Shown piece by piece: positions 48,548 through 57,604 of a DNA stretch of 61,715 nucleotides (the stretch's first letter is position 1; each line of letters begins with the position of its first letter). This DNA is from a virus. Below the pieces are notes generated by a model. That model made no database searches and was not told the origin of the DNA. It was given only the letters and a program-made list of their open reading frames with translations. The stretch lies in the IMG/VR virus record IMGVR_UViG_3300029989_000022, positions 1 to 61,715 of that record; one strand, 5' to 3'. The position numbers and the translations under genes were made by a program.

Positions 48548-48565
48548 CATCCTTACGTAAGGATG
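48548..48565. repeat. Dispersed palindrome, copy 12
   Basis: CATCCTTACGTAAGGATG with TTGACA 5 nt behind it (48570-48575), which ends 15 nt before the 48591 start codon. Confidence 0.88.
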
Positions 48566-48590
48566 AGAGTTGACAGGCGTTCGATTCAGT

Positions 48591-48965
48591 ATGGGTAATC
48601 TCATTAAAAACAATCAGTTTGGCCAAACCTACGAATTCGGATTAAACGATGCCGACGCTCCGGTAATTCCGGGACTGAAGGTGCGCACCCTTGATCTTAC
48701 CTATGAGCCCGAGGTGAACGAAACGGCACAGGATGGCGAGGGAGCCGTGGAATCGGTGACGACCACAAAGCCCGACAAGCGCTCCATCAAGGCGACCGCC
48801 ACGGGATATATTTCAAACCTCTCTCAATACCGCACGCAGACGGCGTCATTCACATTCGACGGACGGTTCTTCATCATCGGTCCGGTGAAGGAGCCTCGTC
48901 AAAAGGGTAAATACGTGGAAGGCTCCGTCGAGGCCGTCAGTTACTTTGGCGTCACGGGAGCATAA
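48591..48965 (+). CDS. Putative tail tube protein
   Basis: 124 aa from ATG 48591. FGLNDADAPVIPGLKVRTLDLTYEPEVNETAQDGEGAVESVTTTKPDKRSIKATATGYISNLSQYRTQTASFTFDGRFFIIG is beta-rich and repetitive in strand pattern, like siphophage or contractile tube subunits; it precedes the chaperone and tape measure genes. A terminator follows immediately, as for other highly expressed tube genes. TTGACA is 15 nt upstream. Confidence 0.6.
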   Translation: MGNLIKNNQFGQTYEFGLNDADAPVIPGLKVRTLDLTYEPEVNETAQDGEGAVESVTTTKPDKRSIKATATGYISNLSQYRTQTASFTFDGRFFIIGPVKEPRQKGKYVEGSVEAVSYFGVTGA

Positions 48966-48992
48966 ACAATTTCCGAGGGGAAGGAAAACGGG

Positions 48993-49031
48993 CCGCGGCG
49001 GAGGTTTAGGGGACTTCCGTCGCGGTTTTTT
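48993..49031 (+). terminator. Rho-independent terminator after tail-tube gene
   Basis: 13-bp stem CCGCGGCGGAGGT / ACTTCCGTCGCGG (two G-U pairs), 7-nt loop, then TTTTTT. Matches the strategy at the capsid gene. Confidence 0.78.
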
Positions 49032-49042
49032 ATGAAAAAATC

Positions 49043-49702
49043 ATGAGAGACGAAGCGTTAGTGGAAGCCTTTGTGCATGACGAACAAATCGTTCGTGGGG
49101 AACGATTTTACCGCCTTGCGATAGCCGGAGTGCGGTTGAGGCCGTATTCGCTCTGGCATCAATTGTTGTTGGAGGCGATGGAGTCCCCGTTGGTGACGCC
49201 TGGAGCTACCGTGGCTCCCGCAGATATGCAACGGGCATTGGCGGTATGCCAATGCCGTTATCCCGTTTCCTGCTTCACGCTGCCTGTGACCATTCGGCGT
49301 GTCTGGAGCATGCTCGGGGGCGGGTTCTCCCGGCATCTGGAACGCTTTGAAGCGTACCGAAAAGATTACATTTCCTTCCCGGATTATTCGATCTGGACGC
49401 CGCCACTGTCTTCCGGGGAAGCGCGCACCCCGGAACCGGACTTGGGCCCGCCGCCAGGAATCCTGGCTCTCTTTGGCGATGTGGCGCAGTTCTTGCGCTC
49501 TTCCGATCCCGGGTCGGTGTGGAACATGGCGCTGGGAGAAGCCTACTGGTATCGCGCAATGGGCCAGCGTGCGCAGGGCAAGTCGTTGGATTTTATGACG
49601 GCGGAGAATCGCAGGGAACAGGCGACGTTTGAAACGACCCACCCCGAGTTGCATGCCGAGCTGTTGGCGGTTTCAGAACAATTACAACAGGAGGGAATCT
49701 AA
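49043..49702 (+). CDS. Putative tail assembly chaperone
   Basis: 219 aa. It sits between the tube and tape-measure genes, the normal place of tail assembly chaperones, and its stop overlaps the tape measure start. The sequence has a long helical middle (VTPADMQRALAVCQCRYPVS-like) and an acidic coiled C-terminus (FETTHPELHAELLAVSEQLQQEGI). No slippery-site fusion is evident. Function is inferred from position. Confidence 0.5.
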   Translation: MRDEALVEAFVHDEQIVRGERFYRLAIAGVRLRPYSLWHQLLLEAMESPLVTPGATVAPADMQRALAVCQCRYPVSCFTLPVTIRRVWSMLGGGFSRHLERFEAYRKDYISFPDYSIWTPPLSSGEARTPEPDLGPPPGILALFGDVAQFLRSSDPGSVWNMALGEAYWYRAMGQRAQGKSLDFMTAENRREQATFETTHPELHAELLAVSEQLQQEGI

Positions 49703-52557
49703 TGGCTACGGGCATCGGAAACGGGCTGGGTAGGATCAACGATTCGCTCAAGGGAACCCGTGGCGATCTTGCGATGACGGTCCTCGCCGCCGCCACTGCA
49801 GAGAATAAATTCAAGGCGATCGGACAAGCGGTCAAAGATATTGCGATCTGGCGGCTGATCGGCCCGCTGGGGATCGTCCTCGGGGTGACAACGGGAATCG
49901 TGGCGGGCTTCCGCACGCTTGTCCGTGAGACCGGCTCGCTGGATGCGGCATTGCGGCGGCTGTCGAGCTTGCAGGGGTTGAAGGACCAGTTTACGGGTTT
50001 GCTGGGTGGGTTGACCCAGGCACGGATGCGGGTTGCCGAGTTGGTGCAGTTTACTGATCGGTTCAACCAGAGCATTGAGGATGTAGGCCGGGGTGGTCGC
50101 GCGCTCGAGGTGCTCACGCGCGGCACGTTCGCCACGGGTCGCGCGCTGGAGATGGTGGGAAATAGAGCCGCCGACACCGGGAACAAGTTTGACTCTACAG
50201 CGGAGGCGGTGGGCGGATTTAATCAGGCGTTGCGCAGTGGAGACTCGGTGGCTGGAGCGACGGCACAGTTGCGGGAGATGGGGATCATCAGCGGAAGCGC
50301 AGCGGACCAGATTCATGCGCTGGAGGCAAGCGGCGGCTCGATGTCATCCATCTGGAGCGTGGTGGTGGCGGAACTGGAAAAGAGCGAGGGGGCGATGAAG
50401 CGGCATGACGCATCCGTTGCGGGTGTGACATCGCGATACGCCCGGGCGAAGGAAGTGATGGCCGAGAAATTTGGGTCGCCGTTCACCCAAGCCGAACTCG
50501 ATACGCTCAAAAACAGCACGGCGATTTTGGATCGCCTCTCGCCTGCGGCTGGGCGGCTCGCCTCTTCAATGGCTGCAGTGTCCAATCCTGTCAGCGACTT
50601 GAAGACCCGCTTTGGCGCTTGGCTGACGGGATTGCAGGGTGCTCCCGCTGCAATCGAGACGACAGTGCGCAGTCTGCTGGCGTTGACGGGGGGCTTGCTG
50701 GTATGGGGGGCGGTTGCGGGGGGTGCAAAGGTTTTCGGACTGGTGCAGGGTTTTTGGGCAATGGCGACCAATATCGGCACTGCTGCAGTCAGCAGCCAGC
50801 GCCTCGGTAACGCGATGGTCGCATTGCAGACCGGGGTGGCACAATTGCGGGCTGGCCAGACTTCCGCCGGATTGCTCAACCTGCGGCTTGCGGCCACGGA
50901 AGGGGCGGCTGGTGGCGCAGGCAAGGGCGTCGCTGCGTTGGCAGGAGGATTAAGGATGATGGGGGCGACGATTGTGCGCTTTGCGGCAACGCTCGGGATC
51001 ATCGCACTGGTCTCAGCGGCCGTTGGCTACCTCTGGCAGAAATACGAGGAAGGCAAACAGGCGGCGGCGGAACTCGCCAAGCTCAAGGAGACGCATTCCG
51101 GGGTGCTGGGTGAAATTCAAAAGCAGATCGACGCGATGCGGACGCTGGACGATCAAATTGCGGTCGTGGCAAAGACGGCGGCGGAATACGCGGCGGCAAT
51201 GAAAGCGGCGAAGGAAGCCAAGGACAAGGGGAACTGGCGTGAGGTGGATGAAAATCTCAAACATGCGGAGGAGGTTCGCGCAAAGGGAGCGAAGGCCAAG
51301 GATGCCCAGGTGGGTCCGGGCAGGGCGCAGACGGAATTGATGGAGACCAATGCGCGGATGGCCAATGAGCAGCGCGAGGCAGCGTGGGAACGCAGCTACG
51401 CCCAAGCTTCTCCAGAAGAACGCCAGCGGATGCGCAGCGAAAAACTCGCCGAGGAGGAAGATAAGCTCGCCGCCGGAAAAGCGCGGGTTCAAAACCGTGT
51501 GGACACGGATTCGTCTTTGGCATCGTTGGATCCCATCATAGCGAAACTGGAAGAAACCGTGGGCCGGAATTTCAATCCGGAAAAAAACCAGGCAAAAAAG
51601 GCGCAATCATGGGGAGTTATCAACGCATGGCAGGGCGGCGACAGCCGTGTCAGCGATCAGGATTACAAGAAGGCGCTGGCGGATATTGGGATTCGACAGG
51701 AAAAACAATCTGCCTTTGAAGCCCTGCAGCGGGCTCGCTCGGAAAAGGCTAGGGTATTGTCTGTGCGTCCCGGCGATGTTCAGGAGTTGGATGTACTCAA
51801 TAGTAAGGGGAAACTGACACCGTCCGAGGCAGCCCGCCGCGCGGAGTTGATCGCCCGCAAGGAGGATTTGGAAGGGGGGTATCAATCCCGCTTGGGACGC
51901 ATTAACGCACTCAAGGGTCAGCAGACGAGCGAGCAGCTTCAACGCCTTTCGGAACGTCGGCAGATGGATGAGGAATCTCAGATGGCCAGCGTGCCGGGCT
52001 CGGTGCGTGGCTTTGAGCGTTCCCGTGAGGAATACCGAATCCGCAAAAAGGGATTGGAAACCCGATACGTTGACGAGCTGGGTCGTGGCAGCAATGCCGA
52101 TCCCTTAAAGCTGCAGGCGCTGGTGAACCAACGCGCGGAATTGACTCGTGGCTTTCTCGAAAGCACCCGGCAGACGGCCGTGAGCCGGTTGGGGTTCATG
52201 CGGGAAGTGGATTTGGGGACCGCCCGCGCCGGACGACGCGGCGAAGAAGTCCGGGATTTGGAGAACTTGGACAAGTTCAGCCAGCGTTTCGAGGAATTGC
52301 GGCAGCAGATGCCGGAAAAGGATGCACAACGCCTGGCAGGACAGTTGACGAATCTCGACATCTCCGAATCCCATAGGGAAAATGCTTCGGAGGTTTCCAC
52401 GAACCTCCAAAAGATCGGCGGAGGCGGCTACGTGGGCAGTGGAAGCGACGCTGTTGCGATCGCGCGTGAACAAAAGGAACTGGCGGAGCGCTCCGCCAAA
52501 TGGCTCGAGGACATCAAGGGCGCGATTGACAAGCTGGGGATGATGTATGGCGAGTGA
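49702..52557 (+). CDS. Tail tape measure protein
   Basis: 951 aa, the longest gene in the window. Hydrophobic segments lie at about 50-70 (IWRLIGPLGIVLGVTTGIVAG), 327-358 (LALTGGLLVWGAVAGGAKVFGLVQGFW) and 425-446 (IVRFAATLGIIALVSAAVGYLW). The C-terminal half is coiled coil with Glu/Lys/Arg-rich heptads. This is the normal build of tape measures, which fix tail length and are pushed out at infection. Overlaps the next gene start by 11 bp. Confidence 0.88.
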   Translation: MATGIGNGLGRINDSLKGTRGDLAMTVLAAATAENKFKAIGQAVKDIAIWRLIGPLGIVLGVTTGIVAGFRTLVRETGSLDAALRRLSSLQGLKDQFTGLLGGLTQARMRVAELVQFTDRFNQSIEDVGRGGRALEVLTRGTFATGRALEMVGNRAADTGNKFDSTAEAVGGFNQALRSGDSVAGATAQLREMGIISGSAADQIHALEASGGSMSSIWSVVVAELEKSEGAMKRHDASVAGVTSRYARAKEVMAEKFGSPFTQAELDTLKNSTAILDRLSPAAGRLASSMAAVSNPVSDLKTRFGAWLTGLQGAPAAIETTVRSLLALTGGLLVWGAVAGGAKVFGLVQGFWAMATNIGTAAVSSQRLGNAMVALQTGVAQLRAGQTSAGLLNLRLAATEGAAGGAGKGVAALAGGLRMMGATIVRFAATLGIIALVSAAVGYLWQKYEEGKQAAAELAKLKETHSGVLGEIQKQIDAMRTLDDQIAVVAKTAAEYAAAMKAAKEAKDKGNWREVDENLKHAEEVRAKGAKAKDAQVGPGRAQTELMETNARMANEQREAAWERSYAQASPEERQRMRSEKLAEEEDKLAAGKARVQNRVDTDSSLASLDPIIAKLEETVGRNFNPEKNQAKKAQSWGVINAWQGGDSRVSDQDYKKALADIGIRQEKQSAFEALQRARSEKARVLSVRPGDVQELDVLNSKGKLTPSEAARRAELIARKEDLEGGYQSRLGRINALKGQQTSEQLQRLSERRQMDEESQMASVPGSVRGFERSREEYRIRKKGLETRYVDELGRGSNADPLKLQALVNQRAELTRGFLESTRQTAVSRLGFMREVDLGTARAGRRGEEVRDLENLDKFSQRFEELRQQMPEKDAQRLAGQLTNLDISESHRENASEVSTNLQKIGGGGYVGSGSDAVAIAREQKELAERSAKWLEDIKGAIDKLGMMYGE

Positions 52558-53287
52558 AAATTTGAATGTATGGGGTCGTCCGGGAAGTCTGATCCCGGAG
52601 GATTTCTCATGCGATAAATATGGGGTGTTCTCAGGGATCATCAAGCGCAAGCGCAGTGAGCCGCCTTTGCCGGAAAAATACGACTGGTTAGTGACGGCTT
52701 CCGCTCCCGCGTGGATGGCTCCCTGCGTGCGGGTGGTGCGCGGCTACAGCCGTGGATATGCCACCTATGCGTACCAATACGAGGGAGTGCCTCCGAATTG
52801 GGATCCGATTGATGATCCGACCTTCCGCTTTATCGGCTCGATGGAACAGGCAACTGTCCGCTCTTCCCCGAATTTCAAGCGTCTCAAGGAAAAATATGGG
52901 TGGGATACGGCCAGAAAGGAGTTTCCTGAATTCATGCCGAAACAAGCGGGGAATGGGGGATTTACTCCAGATGCCTCAACAGATCCCGTGCAGAGCGAGT
53001 TGCATGGCACGGAATCGTGGATGTCTGCCGGGGCGATCTACCGTCGGAGTTATGTGAGAAAAAATGTGCCGCAGGCTGCTTTTGATCATATCGGAGAAAT
53101 CGTGGTTCCATCCGGAGCGGGACTGGTTTTTCCTTTGCCGCGTTTGGGGGCCCGCAATTTCCTGAAAATGACCCCTGAGCTGACTCTGAGGGGGAATTGC
53201 GTGCAAATCGACGAGGATTACATGCTGTCGGGCCCGCGCGGATGGAACCGCGACATGTACAATTTCAGCCAGCTCACTGGGTCGTAA
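52547..53287 (+). CDS. Distal tail protein
   Basis: 246 aa, beta-rich, following the tape measure. TTGACA ends 15 nt before the ATG, within the tape measure gene. Pro/Trp-rich N-terminus (LNVWGRPGSLIPEDFSCDKYG), RVVRGYSRGYATYAYQYEG and GNCVQIDEDYMLSGPRGWNRDMYNFSQ. Its position fits a tail tip or distal tail component. No specific family recognised. Confidence 0.55.
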   Translation: MASENLNVWGRPGSLIPEDFSCDKYGVFSGIIKRKRSEPPLPEKYDWLVTASAPAWMAPCVRVVRGYSRGYATYAYQYEGVPPNWDPIDDPTFRFIGSMEQATVRSSPNFKRLKEKYGWDTARKEFPEFMPKQAGNGGFTPDASTDPVQSELHGTESWMSAGAIYRRSYVRKNVPQAAFDHIGEIVVPSGAGLVFPLPRLGARNFLKMTPELTLRGNCVQIDEDYMLSGPRGWNRDMYNFSQLTGS

Positions 53288-53294
53288 TTCCCCA

Positions 53295-53933
53295 ATGGAT
53301 AACCTCGAAGTCACCACGGGCGAAGGATGGAGCCGCACGAAACACAATGGCCTGTTGCGATTGTGTCGGTCGAACCGAATTTTCCCCGGACCCGGTATCA
53401 AACTTCATACCGTCGAGAAAGGGGTGATCATCAGCGCGGATTTTCCGCCCGCAGTATGGGAGCATTGCTGGCAAGTATCGCTAGTGGACGGGATGGCGAC
53501 GATTATCCCTGGGTTTGTTAATGGCCGGATTCCCACCATCTCCGGTGTGCCGCTGGGAGGTGATGAGGAAACCAAAAAGCCGGATCCAAAATTGAGGATC
53601 ATCGACCGTCTTTTCAACGCCCATCGCATGTCATGGATTTGCATCGAAGTAACCTGCACGGAGGACTGGAGCGCATTGGAAAAAGCGGAGATGGTGCAGG
53701 TGGCTGACATTTCCACGGATGACGGATCGGACGGAGGCGGCTCTGCAAAAACCGATCTTGGGTCGATGCAATATCCCTCCCTCTCGAAGCGCAGGAGCCG
53801 CTATCCCGTGGCACTGCTCCGCAAGTCGAAGGTGGGCGATGTGCGCGTGATCGACATTGCGCACTTTGCTGTGCGGCATGTGGCGAAAAAAATCAGCGAC
53901 ACCGAGGCGCGCCACTTTTTCCAGCTCGCATGA
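53295..53933 (+). CDS. Tail protein A of a tandem pair
   Basis: 212 aa. Contains VWEHCWQVSLVDGMATIIPGFVNGR, where PGFVNGR is shared with the next protein at a similar place, plus a C-terminal SRYPVALLRKSKVGDVRVIDIAHFAVRHVA. Probably a tail tip or hub component; the shared motif suggests an old duplication with later divergence. Confidence 0.55.
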   Translation: MDNLEVTTGEGWSRTKHNGLLRLCRSNRIFPGPGIKLHTVEKGVIISADFPPAVWEHCWQVSLVDGMATIIPGFVNGRIPTISGVPLGGDEETKKPDPKLRIIDRLFNAHRMSWICIEVTCTEDWSALEKAEMVQVADISTDDGSDGGGSAKTDLGSMQYPSLSKRRSRYPVALLRKSKVGDVRVIDIAHFAVRHVAKKISDTEARHFFQLA

Positions 53934-55009
53934 AACTCAGCGCCCGGAATTGGAACGAATCGGTGTCGCTGGCCCGCCGAGGACAGATTTTCGCCGGCCG
54001 TAATGTGCGGATGCAACGCACTCACATGGGACAGTGTGTTTCGGCTTCTGGGCCTTCCGAGTTCAAGCATCCCTGGCAGTTGCAGCCATTTTGGAATGCT
54101 GAATTGAATGTCTGGTGCTGCCGGGTGGTTCCGGGATTTGTGAATGGCCGCGATGTGGTGATGGCAATGGATGGAAAGGATGGCAGTGAGGACGTGCCTC
54201 TCACGGCAACGACAATGGATGAGAACCAGGTGGAGGATGCGCCCACATTCGAGGATGCCGATGGACCCTATTTGCAGATGGGAAGCTGGGATTATCCCCT
54301 TGCAGCAAGGAGCCCTGGCCGTGCGGCATTGACCGGCTCGCTCTGGTCGTTTTTCAAAGCGTTGGGTGTGAGGGAGCCGGAAGCAATGACCTCGCCGATG
54401 GATGAAACCGGCTCGACAAAAACCATTGTTCATTACACCCCTGAAAGCGCGAATCCAGGCACCAAAGAACTGCTTTCGGCGGATGTTGTCCTTACGGGGG
54501 ACCATGTGGGACGCAGAATGGAAACGATTATCTCCGATCCTTTGTCCACCGGACAAACCGTTGCGAACTACGTAGCTATCATTCCTCAGATTTCCCGCTA
54601 TCCGTTTCGTCTCAATGCAATGCCGAGGTTCATACAGCAATCCGCCGCCCCTGATTTGCTGGATGGAGTCTTGGGTTCTGTGGTGGAATCTAATTGCGAG
54701 AGTTTGCTGATTGGCCGCCTGTGGCTTTTGTCCCCCGATCATCCTGACGAAATGTATGGAGATGAGGGACCGTCGCCGGACGAGACATGGCAACCTCTGG
54801 TGCAGAACTTCGTATTTTGGAACCTTTCGTTTGGTGCGCAGGATAATATCCAACGCTTGGATTACGCCCCATTGACACTGCAAACCGGACTGGCAGGAGG
54901 GATTGCCGACAGCATCTTTGCGAGCATGCTCGCGCCTATCAATGACGCCAATCAACTCTCCCTGCAAATCCTGAACCGGAGTCAGTTCAAGGCTTTTTTT
55001 TGGTCTTAG
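53930..55009 (+). CDS. Tail protein B of a tandem pair
   Basis: 359 aa, overlapping A by 4 bp. HPWQLQPFWNAELNVWCCRVVPGFVNGRDVVM shares the PGFVNGR element with protein A; the rest is beta-rich with LLIGRLWLLSPDHPDE and NFVFWNLSFGAQDNIQRLDYAPL. A tail tip or hub component is likely. No family recognised. Confidence 0.55.
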   Translation: MKLSARNWNESVSLARRGQIFAGRNVRMQRTHMGQCVSASGPSEFKHPWQLQPFWNAELNVWCCRVVPGFVNGRDVVMAMDGKDGSEDVPLTATTMDENQVEDAPTFEDADGPYLQMGSWDYPLAARSPGRAALTGSLWSFFKALGVREPEAMTSPMDETGSTKTIVHYTPESANPGTKELLSADVVLTGDHVGRRMETIISDPLSTGQTVANYVAIIPQISRYPFRLNAMPRFIQQSAAPDLLDGVLGSVVESNCESLLIGRLWLLSPDHPDEMYGDEGPSPDETWQPLVQNFVFWNLSFGAQDNIQRLDYAPLTLQTGLAGGIADSIFASMLAPINDANQLSLQILNRSQFKAFFWS

Positions 55010-55018
55010 AGGGGATTT

Positions 55019-55213
55019 ATGGGCTTTGATCCACAGCAACAATTACAGCAAAGACAACAGGCGGCCCGCCGCAAGGCCGATGCAGAGCAAAAAGCGGAGT
55101 CCCTCGAACCCGCATGGCCCTATGTCGTCATTCCATTTCCGATGGATGCATTCGGCATCGGGGACGCTCCACAGCTTCCCGGTGACGTTGACACGGGCGG
55201 TAACAAGCGATGA
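55019..55213 (+). CDS. Short Gln-rich linker protein
   Basis: 64 aa with AGAGGGG upstream. MGFDPQQQLQQRQQAARRKADAEQKAESLEPAWPYVVIPFPMDAFGIGDAPQLPG is coiled then Pro-rich; the stop overlaps the next start. Function unknown. Confidence 0.55.
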   Translation: MGFDPQQQLQQRQQAARRKADAEQKAESLEPAWPYVVIPFPMDAFGIGDAPQLPGDVDTGGNKR

Positions 55214-57600
55214 CCCGTTTTCTTGTTTATGGCGAATTGGCAAGCCGCCGTCTCACCAATGCTTCCGGCTCGCCACTGACCCTGCCTGATCTTGTTCAGG
55301 GGGACTCGGTCACGCTTGCCTTGCGCACGCTGGATGCGGAGAGCGGAACCCCCAAGGAGGTTAATTTGCCGGTGCGATCGATGAAAGCATCCGTCGGCGT
55401 GGTTTCCGCGCCAGCGTCCGGTGGAAATTTCAAACTGGCAATTGGCATCGCCGGAACTCCGACAGGAATGCTTACTCATGACCGTGATGCGGCTCTCTTG
55501 GCACAAGCCATTGGAGCCTTGCCAGAGGCGGCGGCTTATGGCGGGATGCCAACGGTGCGCCAAGCAGCGGATGGATGCTGGTTGATCTGGTTTGCGCATG
55601 ACGGCGAGGTGCCCTTGCAGGTCGTGGATAATCAACTTGATCCGGTTTGCTTCGTGCGGATTCGCGCCTTTCAGCAACTCGGAAAATGGGTGCATGAAGT
55701 GCGAACGGTTCAGGCACCCGTGGCCGCCTCAAGCACCCACGAGCGCGTGTTGGCAGCGCCTCCTTCGATTCGTCGCATTCGTGCCGGTCAGACTTATACC
55801 GAGGGATTTGATACGTACGTGGTGAACGAAGTTCAGGCTTTGACGCTGCCGTCTGGATTCCGGGGCACCTACGCCTTGCAGTTTTCCGGTCGGCAAACCC
55901 GCATGATGGGCTATCTCGAAGATGCGGTGGCGTTGGCTGAGGCGCTCAATCGCCTTTCCAAAGCCGCCAGTGCTTCCGATCCTTCGTTCTTGGTGACCGT
56001 TCCAACGCAGGATGCGGCCTATATCGAGTTCAATGGAGCGCTCGGAGGCCAGGCGCAGGAATTACTCGGGATTGTGGTTGGTAATGTCGATCCCGGAGAT
56101 TTGACGGTGACGCTCAATTTGGACACGGCAGAGGTTGCAGCGGCGCTGCGCACTTTGGATCAATACGAGGCATTTCTGGAGATTGAACTCGAACTCGGTG
56201 CGGATGGAGAAGACCCAGCGCATCCGGACGCCGGAGTTCCGGGCACTTTCCTGACATTCCGCGAACCGGTGAAAGTGGTGCGCGAAATGCAATGGAGCGG
56301 CATGAGCGCTTCGGCTCCGCAGGATTGGCTGCGCCCACCCCAGCCGGTGAGCTATGTCCCGTTTTCGCGGAATCAGATTGGCAGCGGCTCCCTCCATTTT
56401 TCGAGTGAATTCGGGGACGGTTTGCGCCACGTATATACCTTTGATCACAATCTCGCCACGGAAGAGTTGCTCGTGGCGGTGCGTGAGAATACAACCCCGG
56501 GCCGGATGCTGGTGGTGGGCGTGGATTATCAAATCCGATTCGACTCCGCTAACAGCATCACGGCGACGATTTTGGGAAATGCCCCCCAGGTCAACGCCCT
56601 GCTGATCATGGTGCAGACCATCGCCTCGCGATTTGTATTTTTGGCTCACACCCATCTGATGGAAGATATTGAGGGACTCATTGCGTTGAAAAATTCCATC
56701 AACAATCGGCTCGAAGCCCTCGAGGAAAAGTTCCCGCAGATCGATCCGAGTCTTCCATCGCCGTCGGCAATCGGTGACTCGATTCTCATCGAAATCCCAG
56801 CCAAGTCGGAGATGTTCCCGTGTCGCTTGAATGCTTCGTTTGACATCAATTCTGTGGTGAAGAGCGGCACGGGATTGCCACGCCCGCGCGCTTTGCTTCC
56901 GGCGTGCCACGTTGCAAATCCCACGGCGGTGGATTTTTCCGCGCTGCCAGTATGCACGGAATTCGGAAATGTATGGCATCAGTCTTCCGATGCCAGTCCA
57001 TTGCAAATCCCAGGCTGGGGCGGTCGAAAGTCCGCCTCATTGCTTCCGGGAGGTTATCTTGGCCACGACGGTCGCGGTTGGTATGGTCTCGCTCGCTCGG
57101 GTGCCACGAATTCTTACTACCCGGCGGATTTTGAACGGGAATTGTTCATGCTCGCAGTCAACGAACAGATGTTGCGCAGCGGCACCGCGTTTTCGCTGAG
57201 CTTCAAACTTGCCCTGCAGCTTTTCAACGCGAACTCCCGCGCGCAATATCTGTTGCGCATCGACGTTGGAACCGCTCCAAGCCAGAGCGCGCCATCCCCC
57301 GTGGACATCAATTTGGAGGATGTGCAATGGGTCACAACGCCGCTGCTCTTGCAGCGTGTGATACTCTCGGGCACCCGTTCGACCGGCCTGTTCGGATGTT
57401 CCATCCAGCGCAATACGCTTGGGGAACTCCATTCGGACGTGATGGCCTATGGAGCCTGGCGTGCCGCAGCCCAGCAACCCACTGATGCTAATTTCGTGTT
57501 GCGGACGCGACTACTAGAGTTCGACACCGAAAACTCGGTTCCGAACGCAATCGGCACCGTATATTACTCGCTCACGGACGCGAAAGCCGAAATTATTTGA
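55210..57600 (+). CDS. Large tail/baseplate protein
   Basis: 796 aa, beta-rich. TTGACA ends 16 nt before the ATG. Segments such as LRTLDAESGTPKEVNLPVRSMKASVGVV near the start, an insertion at about 470-500 (VFLAHTHLMEDIEGLIALKNSINNRLEALEEKF, a coil) and a C-terminal beta part. The single coil could be the trimer stalk of a tail fibre. No family recognised; placed among tail-tip genes. Confidence 0.6.
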   Translation: MTRFLVYGELASRRLTNASGSPLTLPDLVQGDSVTLALRTLDAESGTPKEVNLPVRSMKASVGVVSAPASGGNFKLAIGIAGTPTGMLTHDRDAALLAQAIGALPEAAAYGGMPTVRQAADGCWLIWFAHDGEVPLQVVDNQLDPVCFVRIRAFQQLGKWVHEVRTVQAPVAASSTHERVLAAPPSIRRIRAGQTYTEGFDTYVVNEVQALTLPSGFRGTYALQFSGRQTRMMGYLEDAVALAEALNRLSKAASASDPSFLVTVPTQDAAYIEFNGALGGQAQELLGIVVGNVDPGDLTVTLNLDTAEVAAALRTLDQYEAFLEIELELGADGEDPAHPDAGVPGTFLTFREPVKVVREMQWSGMSASAPQDWLRPPQPVSYVPFSRNQIGSGSLHFSSEFGDGLRHVYTFDHNLATEELLVAVRENTTPGRMLVVGVDYQIRFDSANSITATILGNAPQVNALLIMVQTIASRFVFLAHTHLMEDIEGLIALKNSINNRLEALEEKFPQIDPSLPSPSAIGDSILIEIPAKSEMFPCRLNASFDINSVVKSGTGLPRPRALLPACHVANPTAVDFSALPVCTEFGNVWHQSSDASPLQIPGWGGRKSASLLPGGYLGHDGRGWYGLARSGATNSYYPADFERELFMLAVNEQMLRSGTAFSLSFKLALQLFNANSRAQYLLRIDVGTAPSQSAPSPVDINLEDVQWVTTPLLLQRVILSGTRSTGLFGCSIQRNTLGELHSDVMAYGAWRAAAQQPTDANFVLRTRLLEFDTENSVPNAIGTVYYSLTDAKAEII

Positions 57601-57604
57601 TATT

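Noticed and set aside
3817-48575. TTGACA boxes as plain -35 promoter elements
   Set aside because: At 14-16 nt from the ATG there is no room for a normal -10 box and start site; only the 5441 site has a fitting -10.
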